DNA of 38,601 nt from Paractinoplanes atraurantiacus (GCF_900215205.1 NZ_OBDY01000052.1:1-38601); one strand, 5' to 3'; shown: positions 1 to 8,237, counted from the stretch's first letter. Made by a program: numbers and translations. The notes: a model not told the origin generated them from the sequence alone.

Positions 1-147
1 CAATACTTTCCTAAAGGCACTGACCTCAGCTCACACAGCCCGCAGCACCTCGCCGCGGTGGCTGTCGAACTCAACGGCAGACCCCGCAAAACCCTTGGCT
101 GGGACACCCCGGCTGAACGCCTCGCTACACTCCTGACCAGTAAATAA
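1..147 (+). CDS. IS30-family transposase, C-terminal fragment (5' end outside window)
   Basis: The first 48 codons read open from base 1 to a TAA at 145-147 and end in ELNGRPRKTLGWDTPAERLA, the typical C-terminus of IS30-type DDE transposases of actinobacteria, where NxRPRKxLGWxTPAE follows the catalytic Glu helix. The upstream catalytic core lies outside the window, so activity cannot be judged. GC content is a little lower than that of the neighbouring chromosomal genes. The stop is followed within a few bases by what looks like the right terminal repeat of the element. Confidence 0.85.
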   Translation, partial: QYFPKGTDLSSHSPQHLAAVAVELNGRPRKTLGWDTPAERLATLLTSK

Positions 148-150
148 ACC

Positions 151-180
151 AGGAGTGTTGCAACCACTCCTAGAATCCGC
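151..180. repeat. Putative right terminal inverted repeat of the IS30 element
   Basis: AGGAGTG and CACTCCT form a seven-base inverted pair around TTGCAAC, followed by TAGAATCCGCC. It starts four bases after the transposase stop codon, where the transposase-binding end is expected. Without the left end the repeat cannot be proven. Confidence 0.45.
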
Positions 181-484
181 CAACCCCAGCTGCGCCATAA
201 ACCATTATCTCGCATCCGGAAGATCGATAACAATGAAACGATCACGCCAGTCGAAAAGAATATGGCCGGCCTTGGCAAAACAGCGGGACAACACATTTCC
301 GGCCAGCGAGACGCATGTTTCCATGCCGCGCCGTACTCGAACCAGCTCATGCCGCAACGGAAAACCAGGTAACGCGACGCACCTTCCCACATGCCGGTCA
401 GGCGGCGGGGTTGCCGGCGAAGACACCGTGCGTCATGATCGCTGCCATGATCTTCGACTGGAAGGGCGATCTCCGTCCCGCTCG
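181..484. other. Intergenic stretch next to the IS30 end, no convincing gene
   Basis: This stretch is visibly lower in GC than the genes downstream, and the plus-strand reading frame through it has no coding character until about base 485. The minus strand has an open frame ending at 205-207 whose last residues (FDWRDRFIVIDLPDAR) look protein-like. It has no recognisable domain or strong ribosome-binding site, so I do not call it a gene. It may be a remnant of a gene cut by the IS30 insertion or simply promoter DNA. Confidence 0.4.
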
Positions 485-1963
485 ATGAGCGCCGTGACGT
501 GGCGGCTCGATGCCCGCCGCAGCTACCTCGCACACGCCCGCGTGCTGGCCGGCCGGCACGGCCCCGGACCGTGGCCGGACGGCGGAGAACCGCTGCCCGA
601 CGCCCCGGAGGCGCCGCCGCTGCTGTCCGATACCGTGCTCGACGGCATCCGAGCACACCACACGGCCCTCGACGACGGGCACGATTCCGCGCTGGCCCTG
701 GCCGAGCTCATCCGCACCGTACCCGTGGATCTGCGGGCTTTGCACGATGCCGCAGCCCTCGTGGCCCCGCTGGAGATCGCCGATGACCTGGTCGACCAGC
801 TACGGGCGCTGCACCGGGACGATCTGCGGACGATCGGGCGGTGGCTCGCCGAGAACGGCACCATGCGCTCCGCGGTGGCCCTCGGGATCATCCTGCTCGG
901 TGTCGCCGGCGACGAACGCGACCGCGAGCTCCTGCTCCTGCTCGGGGCTCTGGAGTTGTTGACGCTCTACGCGGTGGTCGCGCTCCGCAACACTCAGCCC
1001 GACCACGACCGAGCCGTCTTCGAGATGGCCCGGCGGGTCGACGGCTGGGGACGCATCCACGCGGTGGAAAGGCTCACCGGCTCCGCCGACCCGCGGATTC
1101 GGGCCTGGCTGCTGCGCGACGGCTTCCGCAACCGGATCCTGGACGAGTACCTCGCCTATATCGCCGCCGCGACCGGCGACCTGGCCGGCGCACTCGCCGC
1201 CGACACCATCGACGAGGCTCTGCTCGATGGCGCCGGCGACATTCTGCTCGCGCTGGCCCGGGGTGGCCCCGCCGAAGACATGCGGGACTACACCGAAGCG
1301 CCCCTGGCGATCGGCCGGTATCTGCACCATGCCGGACGGGCCGCACCGACCCTGCACCGCATCGGGATCGTCGGCGCGTTGCAGCGCTTCGGCGCCGACG
1401 AAGGCTGGCAACTCGCGCAGCGGTGCGCGGACCTGACCGACCGCCCCGACTGGCGGGCGGTCCTGGACGAGGCGCTGGCGTCCGCCGAACTGGAGAAGTT
1501 CCACGAGGCGATCTGGCCGGCCGAGCAGGTGGGCCGCTACTTCACCGACCGGCTGCGGTGGCATCTGAGCCACCATCCCTACGATCGGACACTGTGGTTC
1601 TCGCTGCTCGATCACCACGACGTCGGCGTCGCGGTGGAGCTGGCGACCCGTCTACTCCCGCTCGCTGATCTGGCGACGGGACCAGGCTTGGTGCTCGAGG
1701 AGTACGGCGACACCCCGTCCTCGGTTCTCGATCTCGTCGTGAGCCGCCTGCCCGAGCATCCAGGCACCGGATCGGCACTGGTTCGAACGGCTCTGTCCAA
1801 CGCGACCGTCCGCAACCGTCATATGGCCCTCAACGCCTTGGAAACCTGGCCGCCCGAGGATCCTCCCGTCGGCGACCTCCGCGCCGCCGAGGCGCTCGAA
1901 CCGGACGACGAGCTCCGCGAGCGCCTCCGCGCGCAGCTGCGAAGACATGTTGAGAGGCGGTGA
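485..1963 (+). CDS. Predicted helical-repeat (HEAT-like) protein of unknown function
   Basis: A 492-residue soluble protein made almost entirely of short amphipathic helices, with no signal peptide and no catalytic motif. The C-terminal third (VELATRLLPLADLATGPGL, then EEYG, then RNRHMALNALETWP) resembles an uncharacterised bacterial family with HEAT-like helical pairs. I base this on pattern only. The frame is open from base 155, but the part before 485 has non-coding composition. ATG 485 is chosen because MSAVTWRLDARRSYL begins the well-formed region; its ribosome-binding site is weak. The gene stands alone, converges on an ICMT-like gene with 11 bp between stops, and lies next to an IS end. 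The original promoter region may therefore have been disturbed. Confidence 0.7.
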   Translation: MSAVTWRLDARRSYLAHARVLAGRHGPGPWPDGGEPLPDAPEAPPLLSDTVLDGIRAHHTALDDGHDSALALAELIRTVPVDLRALHDAAALVAPLEIADDLVDQLRALHRDDLRTIGRWLAENGTMRSAVALGIILLGVAGDERDRELLLLLGALELLTLYAVVALRNTQPDHDRAVFEMARRVDGWGRIHAVERLTGSADPRIRAWLLRDGFRNRILDEYLAYIAAATGDLAGALAADTIDEALLDGAGDILLALARGGPAEDMRDYTEAPLAIGRYLHHAGRAAPTLHRIGIVGALQRFGADEGWQLAQRCADLTDRPDWRAVLDEALASAELEKFHEAIWPAEQVGRYFTDRLRWHLSHHPYDRTLWFSLLDHHDVGVAVELATRLLPLADLATGPGLVLEEYGDTPSSVLDLVVSRLPEHPGTGSALVRTALSNATVRNRHMALNALETWPPEDPPVGDLRAAEALEPDDELRERLRAQLRRHVERR

Positions 1964-1974
1964 GAAGCGCAGCG

Positions 1975-2493
1975 TCATACGGGGTCGCCGCGCCAGGGGG
2001 TCAGGCGGGGCCACCAGCCGGGGACGGCGCGGCGGTAGGCCGTGTATTCGTCGCCGAAGCGGCGGGCCAGGGCCGGCTGCTCGTAGGCGAGGACGAACGC
2101 GACCATGGTGGCCGTCGCTATCGCGGCGTAGACGAGCAGTACCGGGCGCCACAGCAGGAGGGCCTGGCCGAGGATCGCCGCGGTGACCGCCAGGTACATC
2201 GGGTTGCGGACGTATCGGTACACGCCGCCCACTACCAGGTGGGTGGGCGGTGCGGTCGGTGCGGGCGTGCCGAGGCCCTCGACCACGAAACGGGTGAAGG
2301 CCTGGACCAGGAAGGCCGTGCCGGCCAGCAGGATCACGATGCCGAACAGCCGGACCGGCAGCCAATGGGTGAAGGGGGCGCCGGGGTGCCAGCGGGTCAG
2401 CAGCCAGGGCACGAGGCCGGCCACTGTTCCGGGGGCCAGGGCGAAGAAGGTCGCGCTCCCGGTCACGGCGAGGCTTCTGCGCACGCCGTCCAT
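1975..2493 (-). CDS. Isoprenylcysteine carboxyl methyltransferase-like integral membrane protein
   Basis: A 172-residue protein with about four hydrophobic segments. It carries the signature of the ICMT/PEMT family near the C-terminus: GGVYRYVRNPMYLA (the RNPMY motif) and later EQPALARRFGDEYTAYRRAVPGWWPR, the E...F...Y..Y...V..W..R block that binds S-adenosylmethionine. In bacteria these enzymes methylate small or lipid substrates in the membrane, and the substrate here is unknown. ATG 2493 lies two bases after the stop of the SDR gene, so the two are very probably cotranscribed with the M20 gene in the order M20, SDR, ICMT. Confidence 0.85.
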   Translation of the reverse strand: MDGVRRSLAVTGSATFFALAPGTVAGLVPWLLTRWHPGAPFTHWLPVRLFGIVILLAGTAFLVQAFTRFVVEGLGTPAPTAPPTHLVVGGVYRYVRNPMYLAVTAAILGQALLLWRPVLLVYAAIATATMVAFVLAYEQPALARRFGDEYTAYRRAVPGWWPRLTPWRGDPV

Positions 2494-2495
2494 TG

Positions 2496-3278
2496 TCACC
2501 AGATCAGGTCGGGGCCGTCCAGGGAGAGGTAGCGCGGGGAGGCCGGGTCGGGGCTGTCCAGCAGGCGGGCCAGGCGTTCGGCGGCCAGCGAGGCGGGGGT
2601 GGTGGCGTCGGCGGCACCCATGGCGGTGGTCAGGGCTCCGGGGTGGACGGCCCAGCACCGGACACGGCCGGACAGCTCGGCGGCCAGGGCGATCGTGAGC
2701 ATGTTCTGGGCGGCCTTGGAGATGCGGTAGGCGTAGCTGGTCCGGCGGTCGGCGAAGCCGCCGGCGGCCTGGGCGGAGAGGGAACCGAGCCGGGACGAGA
2801 CGTTGACGATCAGTGGGGCGGGGGCGGCGAGCAGGCTGGGCAGCAGGGCCTGGGCCAGGCGCAGCGGGCCGGCCACGTTGACGTCCACGGCGTCGAGGAC
2901 GGTCTGCGGGTCGGTGGTCTCCAACGGGCGGGCCGGCGCCCCGATGCCGGCGTTGTTGACCAGGGCGTCGACCGGGCGTCCGCCGACGGCCGCCAGCAGG
3001 TCCGGGCCGACCGGCGCGCGAACGTCCTGCCGGACCAGACGAACCCGGCCCCGGACGCGGTCGAGGCCGGGGTCGAGGTCGGGGTCGGGGTTGCGGACGA
3101 GGCCGGGGTCGCGGACGAGGCCGGGGTCAGGGTCGGGTTCGGGGTCGCGGTCCGGGGCGCCGGCCGCGAAGCGTACGCAGGCTACGACCTCCCAGCCGGT
3201 GGCGGCCAGGTGGGTGGTCAGGGCGGCGCCGAGGCCCCGGCCCGCGCCGGTGATCACTGCCAGGCGGGTCTGCGTCAT
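2496..3278 (-). CDS. Short-chain dehydrogenase/reductase with a repetitive Asp-Pro-rich insert
   Basis: A 260-residue classical SDR. It has TGAGRGLG at residues 10-17 for the nucleotide-binding loop, NNAG at 108-111, VNVSS at 158-162 with the catalytic Ser, and YRISK at 184-188 with the catalytic Tyr and Lys. It is an NAD(P)-dependent oxidoreductase of unknown substrate. Residues about 42-75, between the second and third Rossmann strands, are a low-complexity run of DP, DPGL and VRDPGLVRNPD repeats that normal SDRs lack. It is encoded by 18-bp direct repeats. The frame is kept, so the protein may still fold with an exposed loop. ATG 3278 is favoured because the fold starts there; a longer upstream frame is not SDR-like. 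It sits between the M20 and ICMT-like genes on the same strand. Confidence 0.88.
   Translation of the reverse strand: MTQTRLAVITGAGRGLGAALTTHLAATGWEVVACVRFAAGAPDRDPEPDPDPGLVRDPGLVRNPDPDLDPGLDRVRGRVRLVRQDVRAPVGPDLLAAVGGRPVDALVNNAGIGAPARPLETTDPQTVLDAVDVNVAGPLRLAQALLPSLLAAPAPLIVNVSSRLGSLSAQAAGGFADRRTSYAYRISKAAQNMLTIALAAELSGRVRCWAVHPGALTTAMGAADATTPASLAAERLARLLDSPDPASPRYLSLDGPDLIW
3093..3128. repeat. 18-bp tandem direct repeat inside the SDR gene
   Basis: GCGGACGAGGCCGGGGTC occurs at 3093-3110 and again, identically, at 3111-3128. Degenerate copies of GGTCGGGGTC-type sequence extend over about 3056-3165. The whole tract encodes the Asp-Pro-rich insert of the minus-strand SDR and looks like replication slippage that preserved the frame. 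Confidence 0.85.
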
Positions 3279-3322
3279 CCGCTGACCCAAGCCGTAAGTG
3301 CCGGCGCGGGCAAGGGCATGGA

Positions 3323-4510
3323 TCACACGGTGGCGGCGCGGGTGGTGAGCCAGGCCGACATCGCCCGGACGCCGTGGGCGATGGCCTGCTCGTCGGGGTC
3401 GAAGGTGGCGAAGTGCGGATAGCTGGTCTCGATGCCCGCGTGGGGGCGGCGGACGCCCAGGAACGTGTACGTGCCGGGGAGGTGGTCGAGGAACAGGGCG
3501 AAATCCTCGCCGCTGAACGGGAGGGCGGCGTGGATGGTGCGGACCCGCGAGCGGCCGACCGTGCGCTGGAGGTGGCGTTTCAAGGCCTCGCCCTCGGGGC
3601 GGGGACACACCATGGCGGGGAACGGGTCGGAGGCGAACGTGACCGGGGCACCGGCCCGCTCGATGATCTTCGCGCGGATCTCGGGGTGCCGGGAGGCGGG
3701 CCAGCAGCGGTAGGAGAACTGGACCTGGTTGGCGACCGCGCGGGCCTGGGCGACGACGGAACGGGCCAGCGGGCCGTCCGGTTTCTGGATGTCGGCGATC
3801 AGGCGGGAGAGGTCCCTGGGGGTGGCCGGGCGAGCGACCGTACTCAACGAATTGATGTCGGCGGCCAGGGCCGTCGCAGCCTCGGGAGAGGACAGGGTGA
3901 CCGAGCCCCGGTCCTGACCCGGCAAGCCGGTGCCTGGGGTGACCGCGAAGTCGCCGACCGGGAAAGGTCCGCAGTGCAGAGCGTGGATCTCGGTGGCGTG
4001 GATGAGGTCGAGCACGCCGTCGGCCAGCATCGCGGCGGCGCCGGTCAGGCTTTCCTCGGCGGGCTGGAAGACGAAGGCGATCGTGCCCGCGAAAGAGCGC
4101 CGGGCCAGGGTGGTGGCGATGCCGACGCCGATCGTGGTGTGCAGGTCGTGGCCGCACAAGTGGGCGGGTGTGGCGGCGCCGCCGATCTGGTCGGACGGCG
4201 GGACGGCGTCCATGTCGGCGCGGTAGGCGACCGTGCGCCCGGGGCGGTCACCACGCAGGACGGCGACGACGCCGTGGCCACCGACGCCGGTCGTGACGTC
4301 GAGGCCGGCCGCGCGGAGACGGCGGGCGACCACCGAGGCGGTCCGCTCCTCCTGGCCGGGCCCCTCGGGGTGGGCGTGCAGGTCGCGGCGCAGGGCGATC
4401 AGGTCGTCGAAGGGACGGGAGGCGGCGAGAGCGGATGACGGCAGGGCGGCGGCCACGCCGGCGGCGGCAGCCCCACCGAGGAACAGGCGTCGGCTCACGG
4501 TGTGCGACAT
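3323..4510 (-). CDS. M20D-type metallo-amidohydrolase with a Tat-like signal
   Basis: A 395-residue zinc amidohydrolase of the M20 family (N-acyl amino acid or peptide deacylase type). Metal-site motifs are in order: LRRDLHAHPE at 40-49, RADMDA at 98-103, CGHDLHT at 119-125, QPAEE at 149-153, ALH near 177-179, and a late FSGEDFA block. The N-terminus from ATG 4510 is SRRLFLGGAAAAGVAAA followed by an Ala-rich cleavage region, which reads as a twin-arginine export signal. An alternative upstream start 12 codons earlier would spoil the signal. It is the first gene of a likely three-gene unit (M20, SDR, ICMT), 44 bp upstream of the SDR. The substrate is not predictable from sequence. Confidence 0.9.
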   Translation of the reverse strand: MSHTVSRRLFLGGAAAAGVAAALPSSALAASRPFDDLIALRRDLHAHPEGPGQEERTASVVARRLRAAGLDVTTGVGGHGVVAVLRGDRPGRTVAYRADMDAVPPSDQIGGAATPAHLCGHDLHTTIGVGIATTLARRSFAGTIAFVFQPAEESLTGAAAMLADGVLDLIHATEIHALHCGPFPVGDFAVTPGTGLPGQDRGSVTLSSPEAATALAADINSLSTVARPATPRDLSRLIADIQKPDGPLARSVVAQARAVANQVQFSYRCWPASRHPEIRAKIIERAGAPVTFASDPFPAMVCPRPEGEALKRHLQRTVGRSRVRTIHAALPFSGEDFALFLDHLPGTYTFLGVRRPHAGIETSYPHFATFDPDEQAIAHGVRAMSAWLTTRAATV

Positions 4511-4563
4511 GCCCACAAGCCTGGTGGAACGGCCCGGCCGGCACACGGATGCTAGGCCCCGCT

Positions 4564-4589
4564 CTGAGGTATACCTAGCCCTACCTCAG
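4564..4589. promoter_or_regulatory. Inverted repeat between the NTF2-like and M20 genes (terminator or operator)
   Basis: CTGAGGT (4564-4570) and ACCTCAG (4583-4589) form a seven-base inverted pair enclosing the palindrome AGGTATACCT (4567-4576). It overlaps the stop codon of the NTF2-like gene and lies about 55-75 bp upstream of the M20 start. It could terminate the ATPase/NTF2 unit, or be the -10 region and operator of the M20 unit. Confidence 0.4.
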
Positions 4590-4906
4590 GCCCGGATCGT
4601 CATGCGGGAGACGCGGTCGCCGGAGACCCGGAACGTGAAGTGGCTCGGCCCGTTGAAGCCGTTCCCGCCGACCTCGGCCGTGACCGTCGTGTCGTCGCCC
4701 TTCTTGCTGACGTCCGAAACCCTCAGAACGACCTGCTTGCCGATGAACTCGTTGTCGCTCCACCCCCGGATCGCCTCGGCTCCGCGGAACTCCCGCCCCC
4801 AGTCGTCGACCACACCGTCGTCGGTGAAGGCGGCCAGGAAGGCATCGGTGTCGTTCGCGTTGGCCGCGTCGAGCGCCCGTTCCACCTGCGGATCCAGCTC
4901 GTTCAC
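4586..4906 (-). CDS. Small NTF2/SnoaL-like protein coupled to the ATPase-DUF397 gene
   Basis: A 106-residue protein that fits the NTF2-like cone fold: an N-terminal helix (PQVERALDAANANDTDAFLAAF), then DDGVVDDWGREFRGAEAIRGW and four beta segments ending SHFTFRVSGDRVSRMTIRA. Members bind small ligands or catalyse isomerase or hydrolase reactions; nothing here fixes the role. The start is GTG 4906, preceded by AAGGAG at good spacing. The GTG overlaps the TGA of the upstream ATPase gene as GTGA, so translation is coupled. That tight coupling suggests that the small protein works with, or is dosed against, the ATPase. Confidence 0.8.
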   Translation of the reverse strand: MNELDPQVERALDAANANDTDAFLAAFTDDGVVDDWGREFRGAEAIRGWSDNEFIGKQVVLRVSDVSKKGDDTTVTAEVGGNGFNGPSHFTFRVSGDRVSRMTIRA

Positions 4907-6693
4907 TTCTTCTCCTTCGGATAATCGATGTCGAATTCGCTCCGCTTGACTCCGGACAGGAACTGGTGCCACTCGGCCAGGCCGACGACGACGAGGGAGT
5001 TGTCGGGCGCCTTGCCGTCCCTGATGTAGACCACCCCGTTCCCGTAGCCGATGAGCACCCCGCCGTTACCGGTGTGAGAGCTCGAATGCCGCCAGGTGAT
5101 CGACTCATCGTCGTGAACGACCTGATCATCCACTCGGAAGACGTCCGGCTGAAAGACCTCTTCCCGCAGCCGGGCCCCGGCCGCCGAGTCCGGGTCGTGC
5201 TCGACGGCGAACCTCGGTATGAGTTCCCTGACCCGGGGCGCGGCCGGTGGGCCGGTCTCGGCGAAACTGCCGTAGTCGATGCGGAGAAGGTCGTACGACG
5301 CCTGGGAGTCCGGATCGCGCGTGTAGCCGCGTTTCACCACGTGGATGAGGCGATCGTCGACGAGTCGGGCCAGGTTCGCCGATTGGGTGTCTATCTCACG
5401 GACGAGGAAGAAGCCGGAGGCCCCTCTGGCCGCGACATGCTCGACTATGTCGTCCAGCAGTCGGCGCTGCACCGGGCTGGCGTTGATCTGAGGAAGTTTG
5501 ACCGTGAGGTAATGCTTTCGTGCCGCCTCGCGAATGTCCTGGACAGTGATCCTCTTGCCGAGGCTCCGCTGAGCCGCCCGGGCCACGATGGCTATGGCGT
5601 CCCGGGGCACGCCGTTGGCGGCCACGGCGAGCTGGGCCACCGCGTCATGTCCCGAGAAAAGCGCCTGGGTCAGTTCCTCAACCGAACCGACGCTACGGCC
5701 CTCGTCGGCCAGCACCCCGTTGAGGTGGTTGAGGAGCAGCGCCCCATAGAAATGGAACGCACGTCGTTCGTCCTCCAGGCCGTCGATGTTGTCGAGGAAC
5801 ATGGCGAACTCGTCCAGGTCGAGAATGGGGAAGATCTCGGCGCCGACCTCGACCCCGACGTAGTTTCCCGGCGTGACGGTGGCGCGCCACTCGGTGCGCT
5901 GCGGGATGGCGGCGATCCTGACCGTCACCTTCGGTATCGTGAAGAACAAGCGGCGCAGCATCTCACCGAGATAGGGCTGGAGCGCCGGCGGGATCGAGTT
6001 CCACTCGTCGATGATCAGCCACACGCGCTTGGCCGGAATGCTCCCGAAGATGCTCCGGAAAAGTGGCGCTATGGCACCGAAATGCACCCGCGTCCGAACC
6101 GGCCCGCTGGCCTTGCGACGGCCGGCACTCACCTGCTTGCGGTTCGTTCCGCCGGTGGCGGTGAAGCCTGCCTCCGGCGATTTGCTGATTTTGAGGGTCA
6201 GGGAACCGGACGAGGATGAGCCTGATTCGTCCGTGCTGGACGTCTCGGTCTCGGCCGCCTGATTGACTATCACCTCGGAGAGATGCTCCAGCACCCCTTC
6301 CAGGGTCGATATGTCCGGCCCCGGCGCTCCGGCCAGCGCACTTTCCAGGAGCTGGCGGTGAACTATCGAGATCGCGTCGACCAGCAGCCGGGTGGCACGT
6401 TCCGCGAGGGGATAGTCGTCGTTGAAGTACAGGCTCCCGGTGCTTCCGAGGTCGGTCGACATGTCGATGTAGATGACCATGTCGCCCTCGAGTCGCCTCT
6501 TTTCGGCGAGGTAGCGGGAGGCGTGCGTCTTCCCCGCGCCCCGGCGTCCGTAGATGATGCCGTTGTCCCTGCTGGTGAGCGCCGCGACGAGGGTGGGGTC
6601 GTTGACATAGGTCGCGATCACGTCGCTGGGCTCGAGACGCTCGGCCCGTTTGTCCACGTCTTGAAGCGCCCTGAGTAGGCGGCCGATCTCCAC
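4903..6693 (-). CDS. P-loop ATPase fused to a C-terminal DUF397 domain
   Basis: A 596-residue protein. Walker A is GRRGAGKT at residues 49-56, and Walker B is VWLIIDE at 224-230, followed by WNSIP. A strand-rich segment VTVRIAAIPQRTEW comes next, consistent with a STAND/AAA-like NTPase. Residues about 148-200 are a Ser/Thr-rich, probably disordered insert between the Walker motifs. Residues about 404-455 look like a winged helix. Residues 533-588 (ITWRHSSSHTGNGGV, then GVVYIRDGK, then LVVVGLAEWHQFLSGVKRSEFD) match DUF397, normally a stand-alone protein of about 60 residues next to XRE/DUF5753 regulators in actinobacteria. The start is GTG 6693 with AAGGAG upstream. It lies 30 bp after glpK and is coupled to the NTF2-like gene by GTGA. 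Function is unknown; a regulatory or conflict-related NTPase is an inference. Confidence 0.85.
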   Translation of the reverse strand: MEIGRLLRALQDVDKRAERLEPSDVIATYVNDPTLVAALTSRDNGIIYGRRGAGKTHASRYLAEKRRLEGDMVIYIDMSTDLGSTGSLYFNDDYPLAERATRLLVDAISIVHRQLLESALAGAPGPDISTLEGVLEHLSEVIVNQAAETETSSTDESGSSSSGSLTLKISKSPEAGFTATGGTNRKQVSAGRRKASGPVRTRVHFGAIAPLFRSIFGSIPAKRVWLIIDEWNSIPPALQPYLGEMLRRLFFTIPKVTVRIAAIPQRTEWRATVTPGNYVGVEVGAEIFPILDLDEFAMFLDNIDGLEDERRAFHFYGALLLNHLNGVLADEGRSVGSVEELTQALFSGHDAVAQLAVAANGVPRDAIAIVARAAQRSLGKRITVQDIREAARKHYLTVKLPQINASPVQRRLLDDIVEHVAARGASGFFLVREIDTQSANLARLVDDRLIHVVKRGYTRDPDSQASYDLLRIDYGSFAETGPPAAPRVRELIPRFAVEHDPDSAAGARLREEVFQPDVFRVDDQVVHDDESITWRHSSSHTGNGGVLIGYGNGVVYIRDGKAPDNSLVVVGLAEWHQFLSGVKRSEFDIDYPKEKK

Positions 6694-6723
6694 TCTGCAC
6701 TCCTTCGGGCGATGAGAAGGCGT

Positions 6724-8217
6724 CTATGAAGGGCGTGTCCAGTCGAAGGTACGCTCCACCGCGCGCTGCCAGTTGCGGTACTCGGTGGCTCGCACCTGCG
6801 GGTCCATGGTGGGCAGCCACTGCGCGGCCCGGTGCCAGTTCTGCCGCAGGCCCTCCAGGTCGGGCCAGTAGCCGACGGCCAGGCCGGCCGCGTAGGCCGC
6901 GCCCAGCGACACCGTCTCCGCCGCCAGGGGGCGGACCACCGGCACGTCCAGGACGTCGGCGATCGACTGCATGAGCAGGTTGTCGGCCGTCATGCCGCCG
7001 TCGACGCGCAGGGTGGTCAGGTCGAGGCCGGAGTCGGCGTTCATCGCGTCCACCACCTCGCGGGTCTGCCAGGCGGTCGCCTCCAGGACGGCGCGGGCCA
7101 GGTGACCCTTCGTGATGTACGACGTCAGGCCCACGATCACTCCGCGTGCCTCACTGCGCCAGTACGGTGCGTACAGGCCGGAGAACGCGGGCACGATGTA
7201 GCAGCCGCCGTTGTCGGCGACCGTGCGGGCCAGCGTCTCGATCTCGGGGGCGCTGGCGATCAGTTCGAGCTGGTCGCGGAACCACTGGACCAGCGAGCCG
7301 GTGATCGCGATGGAGCCTTCCAGCGCGTACGCCGCCTGCCCGCCCTCGATCTGATAGGCCACCGTGCTGAGCAGTCCGTGCGTCGAGCGCACCAGTTCCT
7401 GACCGGTGTTCAACAGCAAGAAGCTTCCGGTGCCGTACGTGCATTTGGCCTCACCCGGCGAGAAACATGTCTGCCCGAACAGGGCCGCCTGCTGATCGCC
7501 GAGGGCGGCCCCGATGCGTACACCAGGAAAGCCGGCGACGGCCGTGCCGAACACGCCGACCGAGGGCCGGATCTCGGGCAGCATGGCCCGCGGGATGCCG
7601 AAGAACTCCAGCGCCACCGGTGACCAGTCGAGGGTGTGCACGTCGAGCAGCATGGTGCGGCTGGCGTTGGTGACGTCGGTGACGTGCAGGCCGCCGGTGA
7701 GTTTCCAGATCAGCCAGGTCTCCATGGTGCCGAACAGGATCTCGCCCCGTTCGGCGCGTTCGCGCAGCTCGGGGCGCTGGTCGAGCATCCAGCGCACGCG
7801 CGGGCCGGAGAAGTACGTGGCGATCGGCAGGCCCGAGTCGTGTTCGACGGTTTTCGCGCCCTCGGCGCCGAGCAGATCTCGTACCAAGTCGTCGGTCCTG
7901 GTGTCCTGCCAGACGATCGCGTGGCCGACGGGCACGCCGGTGTCGCGCTCCCAGAGCAGTGTCGTCTCGCGCTGGTTGGCGATGCCGACCGCGGCCACCT
8001 GGTCCTCGGTGATGCCGGCGTTGCGCAGGGCCTCCGGCGCCAGTTTCTCCACGTTGCGCCAGATCTCGGCGGCGTCGTGCTCCACCCAGCCCGGCTTCGG
8101 GTAGTACTGCTTGTGCTCGTGCTGGGCCAGGGAGACGAGCCGGCCGCGGCGGTCGAAGACGATGCACCGGGTGGACGTGGTGCCCTGGTCGATGGCGACC
8201 ACATAGCGCTCGGTCAT
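6724..8217 (-). CDS. glpK: Glycerol kinase, first copy (regulator-linked)
   Basis: A 497-residue FGGY-family kinase that phosphorylates glycerol to sn-glycerol 3-phosphate with ATP. Signatures are DQGTTSTRCIVFD at the N-terminal ATPase loop, GIANQRETTLLWERDTG, AIVWQDTRT, then GTGSFLLLNTG, and the late GGMTADNLLMQ block. Length is normal. ATG 8217 is preceded by GGGAGGGAA. It follows the IclR-family regulator by 20 bp on the same strand and is divergent from a complete glpF-glpK-glpD operon. This is therefore a second kinase placed with the regulator. The two copies differ widely in sequence and are old paralogues, not a recent duplication. Confidence 0.93.
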   Translation of the reverse strand: MTERYVVAIDQGTTSTRCIVFDRRGRLVSLAQHEHKQYYPKPGWVEHDAAEIWRNVEKLAPEALRNAGITEDQVAAVGIANQRETTLLWERDTGVPVGHAIVWQDTRTDDLVRDLLGAEGAKTVEHDSGLPIATYFSGPRVRWMLDQRPELRERAERGEILFGTMETWLIWKLTGGLHVTDVTNASRTMLLDVHTLDWSPVALEFFGIPRAMLPEIRPSVGVFGTAVAGFPGVRIGAALGDQQAALFGQTCFSPGEAKCTYGTGSFLLLNTGQELVRSTHGLLSTVAYQIEGGQAAYALEGSIAITGSLVQWFRDQLELIASAPEIETLARTVADNGGCYIVPAFSGLYAPYWRSEARGVIVGLTSYITKGHLARAVLEATAWQTREVVDAMNADSGLDLTTLRVDGGMTADNLLMQSIADVLDVPVVRPLAAETVSLGAAYAAGLAVGYWPDLEGLRQNWHRAAQWLPTMDPQVRATEYRNWQRAVERTFDWTRPS

Positions 8218-8237
8218 GGTTCCCTCCCATTGAAGCT

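Larger units (their letters stand above)
1..180 (+). mobile_element. Right end of an IS30-type insertion sequence
   Basis: The element comprises the transposase tail (1-147) plus about 30 bases of terminal sequence. The short inverted pair AGGAGTG (151-157) and CACTCCT (165-171) surrounds TTGCAAC, and TAGAATCCGCC follows. A TTGCAAC...GAATCCGCC end just after the transposase stop is a pattern I associate with actinobacterial IS30 elements. The exact outer boundary is an estimate, because the left end and the target duplication are not in the window. Confidence 0.6.

Noticed and set aside
205..426. 73-codon minus-strand frame ending FIVIDLPDAR
   Set aside because: Some of it looks protein-like, but there is no ribosome-binding site, no recognisable family, and it abuts an IS end. 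It is kept only as a note in the intergenic feature.
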